This document shows positions 12,756 through 34,832 of a stretch of DNA of 64,000 bases, piece by piece. A program made the translations under genes and the position numbers. Position 1 is the stretch's first letter; the number at the start of each line of letters is the position of its first letter. The DNA is from Amyelois transitella (lineage: Eukaryota; Arthropoda; Insecta; Lepidoptera; Pyralidae), in assembly GCF_032362555.1 (NCBI RefSeq), contig NC_083533.1, positions 2,547,001 through 2,611,000 of the forward strand, written 5' to 3'. The notes under the pieces are model-generated. The model was given only the letters and a program-made list of their open reading frames with translations, ran no database searches and was not told the DNA's origin.

Positions 12756-14246
12756 TGAAAATAATGAGTAGTGAAAGAGTTTGATGCGATACAGTATATT
12801 TTAGTCGATTTTGAAACTTGAATTGTTGAGAAAAGCGATATGTGACTAGTTTCAGTATGATCAACGGGAAATTTTATATAACAATAAGATCTTACTTTTC
12901 ATATAGTCTCGTTCCGTAATTTTAATCTTCCATAAAAATAGTCAAATTAAAATTACAAAAATAAGTATACAATAATTCTGATCGCTTCATTCCAAAAACG
13001 AATTGGTCATAATGTATGATCAAGCAAAAAAGTATATAATTGAAGATTTCTAAATGTGTGATTAGTTTTCCAAAGTCTTTGCCAATGGTAAGCATTTGAA
13101 TATATAAGTTAGCTTTCTCTGCAAAGGTTGCAGAGGTCAGTCAAGAGTGTCAATTCGTATAAAAACCTCAATCCAGAGTCATGATCAAAAGAGGGCCCCG
13201 GGCTCCTCTCCAGAGAAGTGAGGACCCAAACGTTACTAATGTCAAGAGGATAACTTTAATCAATAGTATTATTTTCCTAACTGATACTATAAAAAGTGTG
13301 ATATAAAAAGGCTAACTTTTTGTTTTGTCTCTAAATCTATTCTATTCTATTCTAAATACGAGTACAGAGGCGCCACCTGCGCAGGCGCATAATCTTTTAA
13401 GTGTCCATTAGATATAAGCGTAAATTGTATTAAATAGTTATAAGAGATTATACAATTGAGAAAGAGGCCTGAGTATATGTTTAAGGCCCACCAAATAGAG
13501 AATTAAAATTAGTGAAATACATGTTCCTATACTTTTGAGACTGAGAAAAGAAATCTCTAGATTGAAAATAAGTATTATTTGTAAATGATTCATTAATTAA
13601 GTAAATATATAACAGGACCAATAAATTTGGTAACTATATATATGGTATATAGGCGTTACGAAAAACTAGTACAAATGTTACTTAAGGTTAGCAACCGTTT
13701 AAACGCGTAAAAACCAAAATTTTATCTTTAATTTATGGGTAAGACATTAAGCCAAATAGCTGAACGTGGCCATTCAGTCTTTTCAAGACTGTTGGCTCTG
13801 TCTACCCCGCAAGGGATATAGACGTGATCATATGTATGTATGTATGTATGTAAGACCATTAAAATCGATTCAGCGTTTCACCCGTGACATGGATTTCCAC
13901 TCGCTACGATCCTTACAGATCTCTCCCGATTCCTCTACGCTCATTACTCTTTTCATGCATATTCGACGAATGTGCATATTCTTATGATGATTAAGTACAG
14001 AACTCAATATGAACGCACAGCATTGTTATTAATATAAGTATTATGGAAGTATAGATAAGCATAACTTTTGTTTTTTTTTTCACTAGGCCATGCCAAGTGT
14101 TGTTTTTATATTGTATAAGTTTATTACAGTTTATGTTTCATATAAATATATAAATATTTTTTGACAACAATTAATTTTTTGTTTGACATAGTTGAAATAA
14201 ATGATTATTTTTTCAAAAGAATTGTTTTATTTTCTTTACATATACG

Positions 14247-14292
14247 AGTAAACATTTTACGGTCAATTGTAATTGACCGTAAAATGTTTACT
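14247..14292. repeat. 46-bp near-perfect palindrome
   Basis: Two 22-base arms (AGTAAACATTTTACGGTCAATT and its exact reverse complement at 14271-14292) separated by only GT. It lies in the SWT1/COPG1 convergent gap. It could be a MITE relic or a cruciform-forming site. Confidence 0.9.
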
Positions 14293-14847
14293 TGTCTTGC
14301 ATAATAATTAAATATATACATACATTTATTGGTATGGGAAGGGGAGATCCTTTTGTATGCTATGTTATGTCGGAGGTTGTATATATGCTCCAATCCGTGA
14401 AAATTATGCTTGCGCGATTTAGACTGTTCGCTGTTATTGGCTGATAGCGTCGCGTGATTGGCTGTTGAGACTTGTGGCGTAAAGATGTCGCTACAGGTAC
14501 GTTGAACATGCAAACGGTACTCTTTTATAAGTTTACATGTAACTGAGAATCCTGAGGTCATAACCTCAGGAAGGTCTTAACATATTAATCTTGTATAAAT
14601 TTTCGTTTTTCTCCTACGTCAGAATATTCTAAGCTGTAAGTATATTGAATATATGCCTCATCACTCTTAAAATAATATTATACCGCACTAATAAAATTAG
14701 TTTAAAAAAATAGAATGTGATAGATTCGAAAAGTTTCATCGCCAGTTGTGAATACAAAAAAAATACATTCAATTCTGCACAGCATTCTTCTTTTTCTATA
14801 AAATAAATCATCGCTCACGTCCTTAAAAAAATAAATGGGCATCATCT

Positions 14848-14853
14848 TTTATT
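14848..14853 (-). promoter_or_regulatory. Candidate COPG1 polyadenylation signal
   Basis: AATAAA on the minus strand about 170 bases after the COPG1 stop codon, in AT-rich unique sequence. Other TTTATT strings nearby (14.92-14.97 kb) are alternatives. Confidence 0.4.
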
Positions 14854-15020
14854 CAAAACAAAATAAAACAATGTATAATTTTTAGATCCATTACTGAAAT
14901 TTCATTTCATTCAAACACTATTTATTTATCGGAATATCATGATCATAAATAGTTATACAGATTTATTTTCTTAATTTAATATGAATATTGACAAATGTAA
15001 ATGCAATACGGACATAATAC

Positions 15021-18000
15021 TTAACCGACTGCTGCCAAAAGCAACTGTGCGACATCCTCCCTGGGCGACCGAGCCGCCAACTTCATTGTAACTCCGCTAC
15101 TGCTGCCTGCCAAGCGAGCTCTTACCAGTACCGGAGCGCCACCTCTAAATATTCCACCTCCACGAATCTCCTTCACTGCTTCTCCTATTATAGCAGCTTT
15201 AGGCAAACCAAGATGCTCACACACAGCTTTCGCAGCCTCATTCACATCGTTCTGAGACAAAACGAATGTATCCGACGCTTCGGGGGCGTTAGACGCTCTC
15301 TCCCAAGTCTGGTCCCAGTCATCCGCAGCCGCGCGAGCCCTTATCTGATCAGAACAGCCTATTTCGAACTCCTCAAGTGGATACGAATCTGCGTAACCTT
15401 CCCCAGGATCAGGCTGCCCGGTTGTAGGGTCGCAGTCGCGGACGACAAACTCCAAAGTCGCACCGAAAGTGCCGAGACTGTCTAGGAAAGCGCTCGGGAA
15501 TTCAATTATTACGAAAACATTCCCAGGTTTATCGTACACAAGTTTTGGACACGGAGTGACTGATTTCACTTCATATTCTGGAGGGCATTCAAGCCTGACT
15601 TGAACCTCTTCTAATAGCTGATCGCTTAGGGTGTTCACACACTCGAATTGAAGGATCATGTGCCTTCCAAAGATATGTTTCAGCAAGCGAACTCTGTACT
15701 CCGTTTCCGCTTCGGTTAAATCTACTGGCTGATTCGTCTTGAATACTGGCCCCAGTCTTTCTATTCCCACGATCTTGGAGAGCTGCTCTGCGTAAAGCTC
15801 TTCCAGGGACATTTGTACGGGTTTCTTCACTTCAATCTCGACTATCTCTTCTTTGTTTTCCTTAGGTTCTTCCTCAGTGGGTACCGTGTTCATATCGAAT
15901 GGTTCATCAGGGCGGGTAGCCAAATGGTCTCTCAGAGCCTTTTCAAGCAATACTGCGTTGGGTTTTGGAACATTTACGATGTAATCGTTGATCAATTGAG
16001 GGTCTCCGGTCTCCAAAATTGCGCTGTAATATATTGCACGGTCTCGTACTTCGTCCTCGTCATCCATTTGGCATCTGGATAGAAGAACGCTTATATTCGG
16101 CAGCAACTCTGGTCTTTGAGCGCCGAATTGTGCTACGGCCGATACGGCAGCGGCCCGAACGGGCCCCGATTCTAAAATTACTCTGTTGTAAATGAATCTG
16201 ATGTACCTTGATGGCTGACGTGATTTAGGGCCTTCACGGCCTAGGAGGTGCAGTATACGAACAGCCAAAGCTGTATGTTCGCAATCTTCAATGAACTCGC
16301 AGAGATGTGCCAGCCCTGTTTCCTTCGCTTCCGGGTTTTCTTCAACCAGTGCAATTATAGCATCAGCGATCGCCGCTTTATACTCCAACCCGCCCTCGTC
16401 ACGAAGCATGCCGGCCAAAAAAGCGGCCAATGCCTGATGCTTTCTCGGAAACTTAGTACAAAGACGCCTTATAGCTCTAACGACGACGATTTTGAATTCG
16501 TCAGATATTTCTGTCACGAAACTTGAAATCTGCTTCATTAGTCTGTCAACCGAGCTCTCTGCACCAGTAGCTAACAACGTGGTAACAGCCAACGTGGCTA
16601 CGGACCTATTCGGGTCAGATATCAAGTTCTCCAAGTCAACAGCGCACGCGGCGACTGCTGTGGGATGTTTCGCGGTCAATCTAGCCAATGTTCTTGCTCC
16701 GGCAAGTCTCAGAGAGGCTTTGGAAGAGCCGCAGAATAGTTGGAGTACGGAAACGGCTGGCGCGAGGTCCCTAGCAGTTTTCCTGAGGTTCACTATCGCG
16801 TGAGCAGCTTCATAAATGACCATTTCTGATTTATGGCGAAGGCAGCATTCAATGAAGTTGATGTAAGGTTGGGCAGCATCGCTTTCATCGTCATCAACGA
16901 GCTGTGCAGCTAAACGGATGAGAAGACAGAGGGTGTAAGGGGATTTAATGACTGAGTGGATGAGACCAGAGACAAGTTTGACAGTGGAAAGCTTGTCGTT
17001 TTTACGTGTGCTGGCGACGACGCCGAGCGCGTGGTAGGACACCATGGCGTTGTTCGAGATTGCTTCCTGTAAAAAATTAAAACAAAGCGTTGAAAAGAAA
17101 ATTTTCAGCTCATATGAATTGAAGTTACAAAATTACTTGCCATATAAAAAAATTGGCTAGTGATTGGAAGAACACGTTTTTTTATGCTTAATTTTCTTAA
17201 GATTGGCTGTTTGTGCGAAATATGGCAGATGATACTGGCACTGTGCAGACTGATCACAAAGTTAATACAATTCAGTTATGCCTTTCTAGAAAGTTTGTGA
17301 AATAACAAAACTATCGACTATCGGAACAACAGCTGAAATTCAAGGATTATGTTTTTGTGGTCAAACTTAGTATTTTTGGTTGCAAATTCTATATTTTATT
17401 TTTAATTCTATTTAAAGCAATTGTAGAAGTGGATTATTTTATGTCCATGTGATTAAAAATATTTATTACTAAATGTTTGCAGCTTCGTCTGTGCGAATTT
17501 TGTGCTGCCTACAAAAGAAGAATGATGCCTACAAAAGAATTTCATGAATACCACAAGAACTATAGGTTTATTGGGATGAAAATAAACCCCATGTTCTTCT
17601 CCAGACTCATAACCTACATGCAAAATTTTAAGATTTGTTCAGGAGATAAGGCATAAAGAAAAAACTAACAAAATTACTTTCGCATTTACCAAATTAGTAA
17701 AGATTCAATTTTTACTTGAATCTCCTCACACTTTCTCGAACTAGGAAATATAATTTTTATTATGCTTTGTGTGGAAAGCTCACATTATGCTGAGCAAAGC
17801 CTATTTTGGAGTTGCATGAAAAAATTAATATTATAAATCAAAACATTCCTATTAACTGTGAAATATTAATTTGTTTATATATAACAAACCTGAGCTTCAT
17901 TCGACCACCGCCGCACCAAATCCGGCGCAGTCGCAGATAGATGCAAAGCGGATACCAGCGCAGCAGAGCTCACAGCAGGATTCTTATCAACAATGGCCTG

Positions 18001-18435
18001 TTTCATGTATCTTTCTATAGCCTGCAACATGGTACTATCAGTTATACTGCACAATGCTCTTATAGCCGCCGCACGGTACAAATCCTCCTTCCCAGTCATG
18101 TCTTTCGTCAACGAAGAAGTTACAATGATAACATCTTGCGCCAACGTACTCAACTCCTTGATACACAGGTATACCATACGGCGTAACATCACATCCTTAG
18201 ACTGAAACAATTTGGTGGTCGCGAAAAACGCTTCGGTAGCCTCCTGTGTCGTCAATTTCTCCCCTTGATTCAGTAAATACAGGACTCTCGACAAAATCAG
18301 GCAGCATTTTCGCGGATTAACCGGAGTCTGATTAAAGTATCTTGCTTCTTGTAAAACGATGGTTTTGTCAAGGTTCTGGTAAGGGTTGCCTCCGCCATCC
18401 TCTTCTTCTTTCTTATCACGCTTGAAAGAGCTCAT
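15021..18435 (-). CDS. COPG1: Coatomer subunit gamma (COPI coat), complete, two exons
   Basis: Exons 18435-17890 and 17066-15021 (stop TAA 15023-15021) give 863 residues, the usual gamma-COP length. The single intron (17067-17889) has a GT-AG pair and keeps the frame. The N-terminal adaptin-like trunk carries hallmark stretches such as [32 protein letters not shown] and [15 protein letters not shown]. An acidic linker ([16 protein letters not shown]) leads into the appendage ([32 protein letters not shown]). Gamma-COP belongs to the F-subcomplex of COPI and binds Arf1, ArfGAP and cargo tails for Golgi-to-ER retrieval. The start ATG at 18435 is chosen because [20 protein letters not shown] matches the family N-terminus; the frame is open further upstream but without an ATG. 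It is convergent with SWT1. Confidence 0.98.
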
Positions 18436-18560
18436 TTTGAGCTTTTTCTTTACGGGAATTACAAAACTTTGGGGCGCCGACGAATACACTTTACACGTCA
18501 CTTATTTTATTTTGGCATGTCAATGTCAAAATACACGTCATTTAATTTTTTAACAGCTTT
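18436..18560 (-). promoter_or_regulatory. COPG1 promoter / 5' UTR region
   Basis: Within about 100 bases of the ATG lie TGTCAATGTCAAA (18518-18530) and two ACGTCA half-sites (18495-18500 and 18535-18540, CRE/ATF-like). TGTCAA-type repeats recur near other presumed promoters in this window. No splice acceptor is evident, so the 5' UTR is probably short and unspliced. Confidence 0.4.
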
Positions 18561-19604
18561 TATAAAACAGCCTAATGAACAGAGGCTATTCTGCCCAGTC
18601 AGTAGAAGAATCAATTTTTTTTTGAAAATATAATGTATATTATCCACTTCCTTTTCATATAGGAGTCAGGATTAAATATCACCTTTTCTTTAGGAATCAG
18701 GGCTTACTTACATATTTGATAAATTATCACCTTTTCTTATGTATTCTCAGTTATAAATATGGTTTACCTACTATCTTTTATACGGAGTCAGGTTTATAAA
18801 TCACCTTTCCATAGCGTTGTGTGTTTATGCATAGGTTTGCTCATCTTTTAGTGAAAATGATTGCTACAAAGTGGGGTAAAATTTACCTTATTTTCATAGG
18901 AAACATTTACCTATGCTCTTTACATTAAGAGTCTGATTTACCTAACTCCTGTAACAGTGGAAGGCGCAATCAAATAAAACCCAATTTATATAAATATTTA
19001 CATTTTATTGTTTCTCAAGTAAACAACTCTTCAGCCACATTGAAATATTTTACTTTGAATGCCCAAAATAAACGAAATTTTAAATAATTTTCAAAGGAAA
19101 TATTTCTCTATATTTTTATTGTGTTTAAATAATTCGATATGGCTGAAGAGTATTGTGAAAAGAAACAGAAAATATATACATCAGTCGTTACAAAACCTTA
19201 ATCTAATGTGACTATCTCGAAATTATTTAACTTACAAAATATTATATGAAACAAAATTATCTAAAAATAGTTCTTCCATATTAAACCAGTAAGAAGAAGA
19301 GCTTAAATTATTTAGTTATGTAGTGTATCATATATCTTTCCAGGATACTTGAATATTTTTCTTTCAAGACTGCTGGCTCTGTCTACCCCGCAAGGGATAT
19401 AGATGTGATCATATGAATGAATATTATAATAAATACGAAAGCAAGTTTGTTTTCTTTTTACCAGCCTATCAATGAACAAAAACTATAGTTTCCGTGCCAT
19501 TGCGAAAAACCTATATTCTTTTGTAGCTGGGGCTAATAAAGCTTCTATTAAAAGCTAGTAATATCATATAATAAGTGATATGATTGTGATTAGTGATATT
19601 GTGA

Positions 19605-19790
19605 TTATAATAATGATAGAAGAGTTTATTGAAAGAAGAGTGAATGCGGGGAACAGGTTGAATGGAGTGTTGCATGCCTTTATAAGCAGTCAGACTCCTT
19701 AAAAGCTCATTTGGCTGTGCATAAGGGCGTGTTGGTTCCAACACTTATGTATGGTAGTGAAAGTTGGGTGTGTGAAGGACATAGGGTACA
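19605..19790 (+). mobile_element. LINE reverse-transcriptase C-terminal relic
   Basis: Broken frames read RVNAGNRLNGVLHAFISS and then, shifted, VHKGVLVPTLMYGSESWV. The LMYGSESW block is typical of the region after the RT domain in non-LTR elements. There is a stop and a frameshift between the pieces, so it is dead. It lies in the YY1-COPG1 gap. Confidence 0.65.
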
Positions 19791-22235
19791 ATTTCATCCC
19801 GGTAAAATCTAAAGTTACTACAATTTGCGAAAATACTGTTGTTTTGTAGGTAGCGTTAAATTCACACAAGCTGCGGAATAAATCTAGTTCTTAATTGTTT
19901 ATGATGAAACATACAATATTTACGAAAATATTTAAATTAAATTTGGGTCTCAGTTTTTTTGTGATAATTTTGTTTCATATTTAAAAAAGGAGAATGCAAT
20001 CTTTACATTTTGGATACATAATAAATTGATGTTTTAAATGTTTAAAAAAATTATCCATCGTTCTGCTTTGTGTAAAAATGCTAACATAAATAAAATCTAA
20101 TCCAACTGTTAAACTTCTTAATCATTCTTACTATTCGTTCGCCGCGAAATTTCACATAAGGTTAATTAATGATTTTTTAAAAATTGTGAATATCTCAAAA
20201 ATTACTAAGCTGACTGATGATGGCCTAAGAATTTAAAAAAATCTATTGACAGTTTAAACACACATTTTTAAATTTGATCAAAACCTGACAAATATTTTCA
20301 TTACAGTTCGAAAGTTAACGCCTTACAAACATACATACAAGAAATGTACTTTCTCCCAAGTTGATCGGTAGAAAATTCAAAATTGAATGACAAAGTGTGT
20401 TGAAACAAAATTATGCACATAACTTTTTTCAATTAACAATAAAAATATCTAAAATTTAAGTTTGTCAAAATAATTTCACAGCAAAACTATGTACAAAACA
20501 TTATAAATGCATTCTCCTTGGTTAAAATAATATTCTATATTACAAAAACATTATTTTTGGCATATCTATGTTATAGTACAAAATGTACACAAGGTATTTA
20601 TCAAGCGTAATACACTTTTGGAAGAAGAAAATATACCAATAATAGACATTATATATATAAATTTTTTAGTCTTAATCACAGCAATTTTTTTTAAGTTATA
20701 ATTTTGAATAAGATTTACCTCTATCTTCCTGGCGGTAAGGCCTAAGGAGGTACCGTAAGCTCAAATAATACATATTCACTCTTGCCTTGAGAATCTCACA
20801 GAAGTTTGCATAATAAAAGATTTGGCGAATCGAAAGGTGTGATGGGTGAAAAATTTTGTTTTTAAAAAGTTAATCTATTTTTATTTATATATGTAATTTT
20901 TTTTATATAACATGTAAATCTATTTAATTTTAAAATCTTAGTATACTTTCTTCTCTCAAAAAACATTTTTTTTAACTCTTTATGTAAGTAATTTTTACCC
21001 AATTAGATTTCAATGTTATCTTTTATGTTCTTGTTTATATTCCAAAGATAAAAAGTAGGTATAATTGTTGCTTTGTTTGTGTGTGCAAAAATATGTTTTT
21101 ATCGGCTTTCAAATTTTAGATTATTAAAGTGTCTGAGAAATTACAAAGCAACAAATATTTGCAATAAAGTTGATTAAAAAAAATTGTAACTTATTAGTAG
21201 GTAGGTTCTTTATTTGGAAAACGAAATTTTAAAAAACTATAAATTTATTTTTACATACATAGCAACTATTATGTACAATAATTAATTTAAATATTACAAA
21301 CCTAAAGTTCATTATGCTTGTAGAGGAAACATCAAATAACAGAGTTAGGAACTCTGGACTTCTAGGATCACGACACGAACTAAACAAAACTAAATTTCCT
21401 CTTTTATTAATAATAAGTTTTACCATTTTGTTTAAACAAGCTTTCGTATCAAAGGGAACTCAACATTGAACAACATTTTTTCTACTTATTTGGCAGATAA
21501 AAAAATTGTCACTTCATAGAATTTGGAATAATATAAAACTATAGAAGTGTACCACCAAGTCTATAGGATAGATTCTATGGAATAGAACTTGGCGAGGTGA
21601 TCCCAAATTAAAAAGTATGGAATCATACAGCACTATTGCCACATTTATAAGCCACCTCGGGCATATTCGACGGTGAATATGTAGCGCAACCTACCGCCGA
21701 AACTGCTTTGAAAATTGTGCTATACAAACTCTTTCTTTAACTTCAAGCATAATATGGCATTTCTATTGTTTTATGTTATTCTTAACTCTATGTTCATCAT
21801 TAAGATTTTACATAAATGGCCACATTAAATCATCAGAGAACTAGGTAATTTTATTAAAGTCTTTACACTTTAAGAGTCAATATCACTCATGTTGCATGGG
21901 TATTCTTAGTCTTCCAAAACCCATAACTACTACAGAATGTCTTAACTATTTTGGTTCACCAAGTTCCGACACTGATTATGTTCATTTATGATCACAGACC
22001 GGATTATGATCACTGATTATATCAACAAAACAAACCATAGACATCATCAGGCTTCAAGTAGATCACAGACAACTGCTTTGGCATAAACAATTACAGTTTG
22101 TCACTATAAAAGCCAACGTCTCTGCAGATCACAATTAAAATCCTTCATCTCATCAATCAAGAACAAATCAGGGATCAGTTACACACAATCATCATTGGTT
22201 CTCTTCCAGATCCCTCTGGGATGGTGCAACTGAAA

Positions 22236-22241
22236 TTTATT
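22236..22241 (-). promoter_or_regulatory. Candidate YY1 polyadenylation signal
   Basis: AATAAA on the minus strand about 260 bases after the YY1 stop. A longer 3' UTR toward 19 kb is possible because 19.8-22.2 kb is nearly free of repeats. Confidence 0.35.
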
Positions 22242-22501
22242 TGTTCCTCACTTGCCGATAATGCAATAAGTCCCATATTCACACAAAACAATTTTACCCT
22301 ATTAAATCCTACATCACCTCAGATCACTTAACACTCCTACATCACCACAGCTTCTTTTGACACATCACCACAGTTTTTAACAAAGTTCAACACTAAAACA
22401 CTATTATATCCTCCAGGATCCGAGAGGGGCGCCTGGCCAGCTCACGGGGCTTCGTCCACCCCGTCAGATCACGGCACCCCGTCCTCGCTGGAGGACGAGC
22501 T

Positions 22502-32217
<9,716 letters not shown>

Positions 32218-34189
32218 CTTGAACCGCGCCTTGAGGCTGTAACAAAAAATCAGTTGAAATATTAAGGTAGTAGGTACATGTACATTCAGATGACCACAGT
32301 GGTGTGATTCGATGGAATGCAATAATGCATCGTTTGTCAATGAGAATACGTTGAAAAACAATGAAATAAAAGATATAGTATTTTCTTTTACTTTTTTCTA
32401 TTTCCAATCTTGTTGGTGTGGCACTCACAAATACACAGCGGTACACTGACATCATACCTTAAACCCCACCAGCACTGCCATATTGCCATTTTGAAGGCTT
32501 GGGATTGCATTGCATTCTACTATGCCTTCTGGCTCCGGCCAAATTTTTAAATATTCATAGTTTTCATAAAACAGGTGTCATTAAAATAAATTTAATAAAC
32601 TAAAATGCAAAACTTTTTTAATCAACATACTCCTTTTATGAAGTTGGTTAAACCTTCCACTAAGTGTATACAAACATTTTCCTTAAAACCATATCTAAAT
32701 CAGTTCAGCAAAACTTGAGATATTTGCAGTAAACACACATACAGGCCAATCTGAGACATAAGTAAGTTTTTGAAGGCAGGTAATGTGATTCGGTGTCTAA
32801 TAATCCACCATGTTATATTATCAATCTGTATTACAGCTGATTTCGTGAAGGAGTCAAGTGTATTCATATGTGGACCCCAATATGATATCATACAAATATT
32901 ATAAATGTGCAAATTTTTAAGGTTTGTTGTGTGTTGTAACTCTTTCATGCAAAAAATACTGAACTAAACTAGTGCACAAGTCAGTCGTGAATATATTTGT
33001 AAGTATAGAAAATTTATAATTTGAAAAAAAAAGGGAAATAAAAAATATTTTAAAGTTTAAATTTATTTTACTGGCAACTGTAAGTTTCTATTGGCCAATT
33101 CTTTTTTATTTATATAAAAATTTCAAAGTGCATAAATTTATTTATTTTTAATCTAGAATAGATAAAAAAATGACCCATTTTTCTTCAAAACTTACTAGGT
33201 ACATAGGTTTCTATGTAATTAAAGGGATAATTAACTCATTCAAAGACATTAACTATTTATGATTCCAGTAATTAGTGTAATATTGTTGATTTACTTAAAA
33301 GACATAGTAAGTTAACATCATAATAAATGATTATGTAATAATTATTAAGAAATTACACTGTCATACATTAATTTTGAGAAGCTATTTTGATGGCTGTTTA
33401 TGTAAATTCCATAGTCTAGTTGACAAAAAAAAAGATAAGACAAAAACAAGCAGTTTCCAATTTTGTTAACAATAAGTACGTAGATTAAAAGTAGAAGAAA
33501 ATAACTGCATCTTGCAGTTACTTTCTTATCTCAAGTTATTTTCGGACAGAAAGCTATTGAACCTACACAAATACGGTGATTCCAGTACCTACTTGGTTGG
33601 GCATAAACAGTGGAATGACTGTTTAATTATTTATGATTGTCAGTAAAACGATCTTTTAATTTAATATCATGTTACAACGTGTAATATTATGCATAACCTT
33701 TTGTTTCCCTTGGAGATTACGAAATATTTTGCTGCATTAGACGCTGCAGCATTAATGAAAAACCTCTTTAGCTCAGAGCAGGTGCGGTAGAATTGACCGG
33801 ACCGGCCGGGGCCGCTCCTACCGATTTTCTAGATAAATATAAAACAACCACGCCACTCATCGCAAAGACAAAGCCATCGCATTATGACCTTCATTTAATG
33901 TCCTATAAAATCTTAATGAAAAGCGTAAAATCATAGAAAATAGGAAACACTTGTTACTATATGTCAAAAAGTACGATGTTTTTGGTGGAAATAATTTACC
34001 TCTATTTATCTTGTAACAAAAGCTGAACGGTCCCCTGGAGACAGATATGGACTGCTGCGTAGGCACAGAATATTTTCACACAATATTTACCGCGATAAAT
34101 CCCACAGACTTCAGTGAAAAAAAGTTCGCTATTTTAGCTGAAAAATATTTGAAAATTACGCGAAAATGTTTATAAAATATGTCTGCCTA

Positions 34190-34230
34190 AACATGGCGTC
34201 CAAAGATGTCCGACCAAATTCAATATGGCG
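34190..34230 (+). promoter_or_regulatory. Two YY1/PHO binding motifs
   Basis: AACATGGCG (34190-34198) and AATATGGCG (34222-34230) both fit the YY1 consensus AANATGGC (reverse GCCATNTT). They lie at the presumed YY1 start site, which suggests autoregulation. This is inferred from the motif only. Confidence 0.5.
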
Positions 34231-34540
34231 AAGCAAAATGGACGCCCGCTCGCCCTCGAGAACTGTGAAGAAAAGATAGGGCAACTACACACGTCAACTT
34301 TTGAGAAAAAAAAATGTCAATGTTGCCATATGGTTGCTATAGAATATTTTCCAAAATAATGTTTTGTAAGATTTTTTTTGTAGACATACTTGAAAACAAA
34401 AGGCATAGCTAAATAAGTAGAACGAAATTATTTACTTATCAATTTCAAACTTCATCATGATTTAAACTTTCTGGTATGGTAGCCACATTTTGATTTTCCA
34501 AGTGTATACAAAACCTAATGTCAAAAGACTGCTACAAAAC

Positions 34541-34718
34541 TGCCATCTAGTGTGTAACAAACTTATTAGTGTAGTTCTTGATGGCGCTGTTTTCATTGGA
34601 ATCTGCCAAAATTGTATTAATTAAAATTAGTTCCTTTTTCGGCCACATCTTAAAAAAGATTGTTTTCTTTGCTTGTTTGTTTTGACATATATACTTACCA
34701 AACAACGCCATCTAGTGA
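34541..34718. promoter_or_regulatory. CTCF-like motif pair
   Basis: TGCCATCTAGTGT (34541-34553) and CGCCATCTAGTGA (34706-34718) share an 11-base core resembling the CTCF core YGCCMYCTRGTGG, with one end mismatch. A related GATGGCGC sits at 34580. They are placed between two divergent genes, where an insulator would make sense. Inference only. Confidence 0.35.
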
Positions 34719-34832
34719 GCTAAGAACACCCAATTTTCCTTCTTCCTCTTCCTGTGATTATTTAACAACTGTCAGCTGCTCGGAGTGAAATAAATTAATT
34801 TTTGCGAATAAATTAAATAAAAATACAACAGG

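Larger units (their letters stand above)
12144..15020. other. Convergent gap SWT1/COPG1
   Basis: No gene seen. Holds R5, R1 (12492-12755, 13745-13840), an R3 fragment, an R7 tail near 13.3 kb, and the 46-bp palindrome. The rest is AT-rich unique sequence, presumably both 3' UTRs. Confidence 0.7.
18561..22501. other. COPG1 5' flank and YY1 3' flank
   Basis: No gene seen. A loose tandem of CAGG...ATAAATCACCTTTTC-like units occurs at 18.66-18.81 kb, an R1 fragment at 19355-19412 and a LINE relic at 19.6 kb. 19.8-22.5 kb is AT-rich and repeat-poor and could be a long YY1 3' UTR. Confidence 0.6.
34091..34832. promoter_or_regulatory. Divergent 5' region shared by YY1 (-) and IDH3G (+)
   Basis: The two genes are head to head. 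On the minus strand a CGGTAAAT donor at 34091 could close a non-coding YY1 first exon. Two perfect AANATGGC (YY1) motifs lie at 34190-34198 and 34222-34230. CTCF-like GCCATCTAGTG occurs at 34541-34553 and 34706-34718. A pyrimidine-rich stretch (TTCCTTCTTCCTCTTCCTG) lies about 80-100 bases before the IDH3G ATG and could mark its start site. Transcription start sites are inferred. Confidence 0.55.

Noticed and set aside
15213-16803. Plus-strand ORFs opposite COPG1
   Set aside because: Shadow frames of the COPG1 coding exon.
17875-18501. Upstream extension of COPG1 to 18501
   Set aside because: The added residues start at GTG and do not match the family; the ATG at 18435 does.
33770-33825. tRNA-like GC-rich stem near the YY1 5' region
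   Set aside because: GCGGTAG/CTACCG arms pair and TAGCTCAG resembles an A box, but there is no B box and no cloverleaf.
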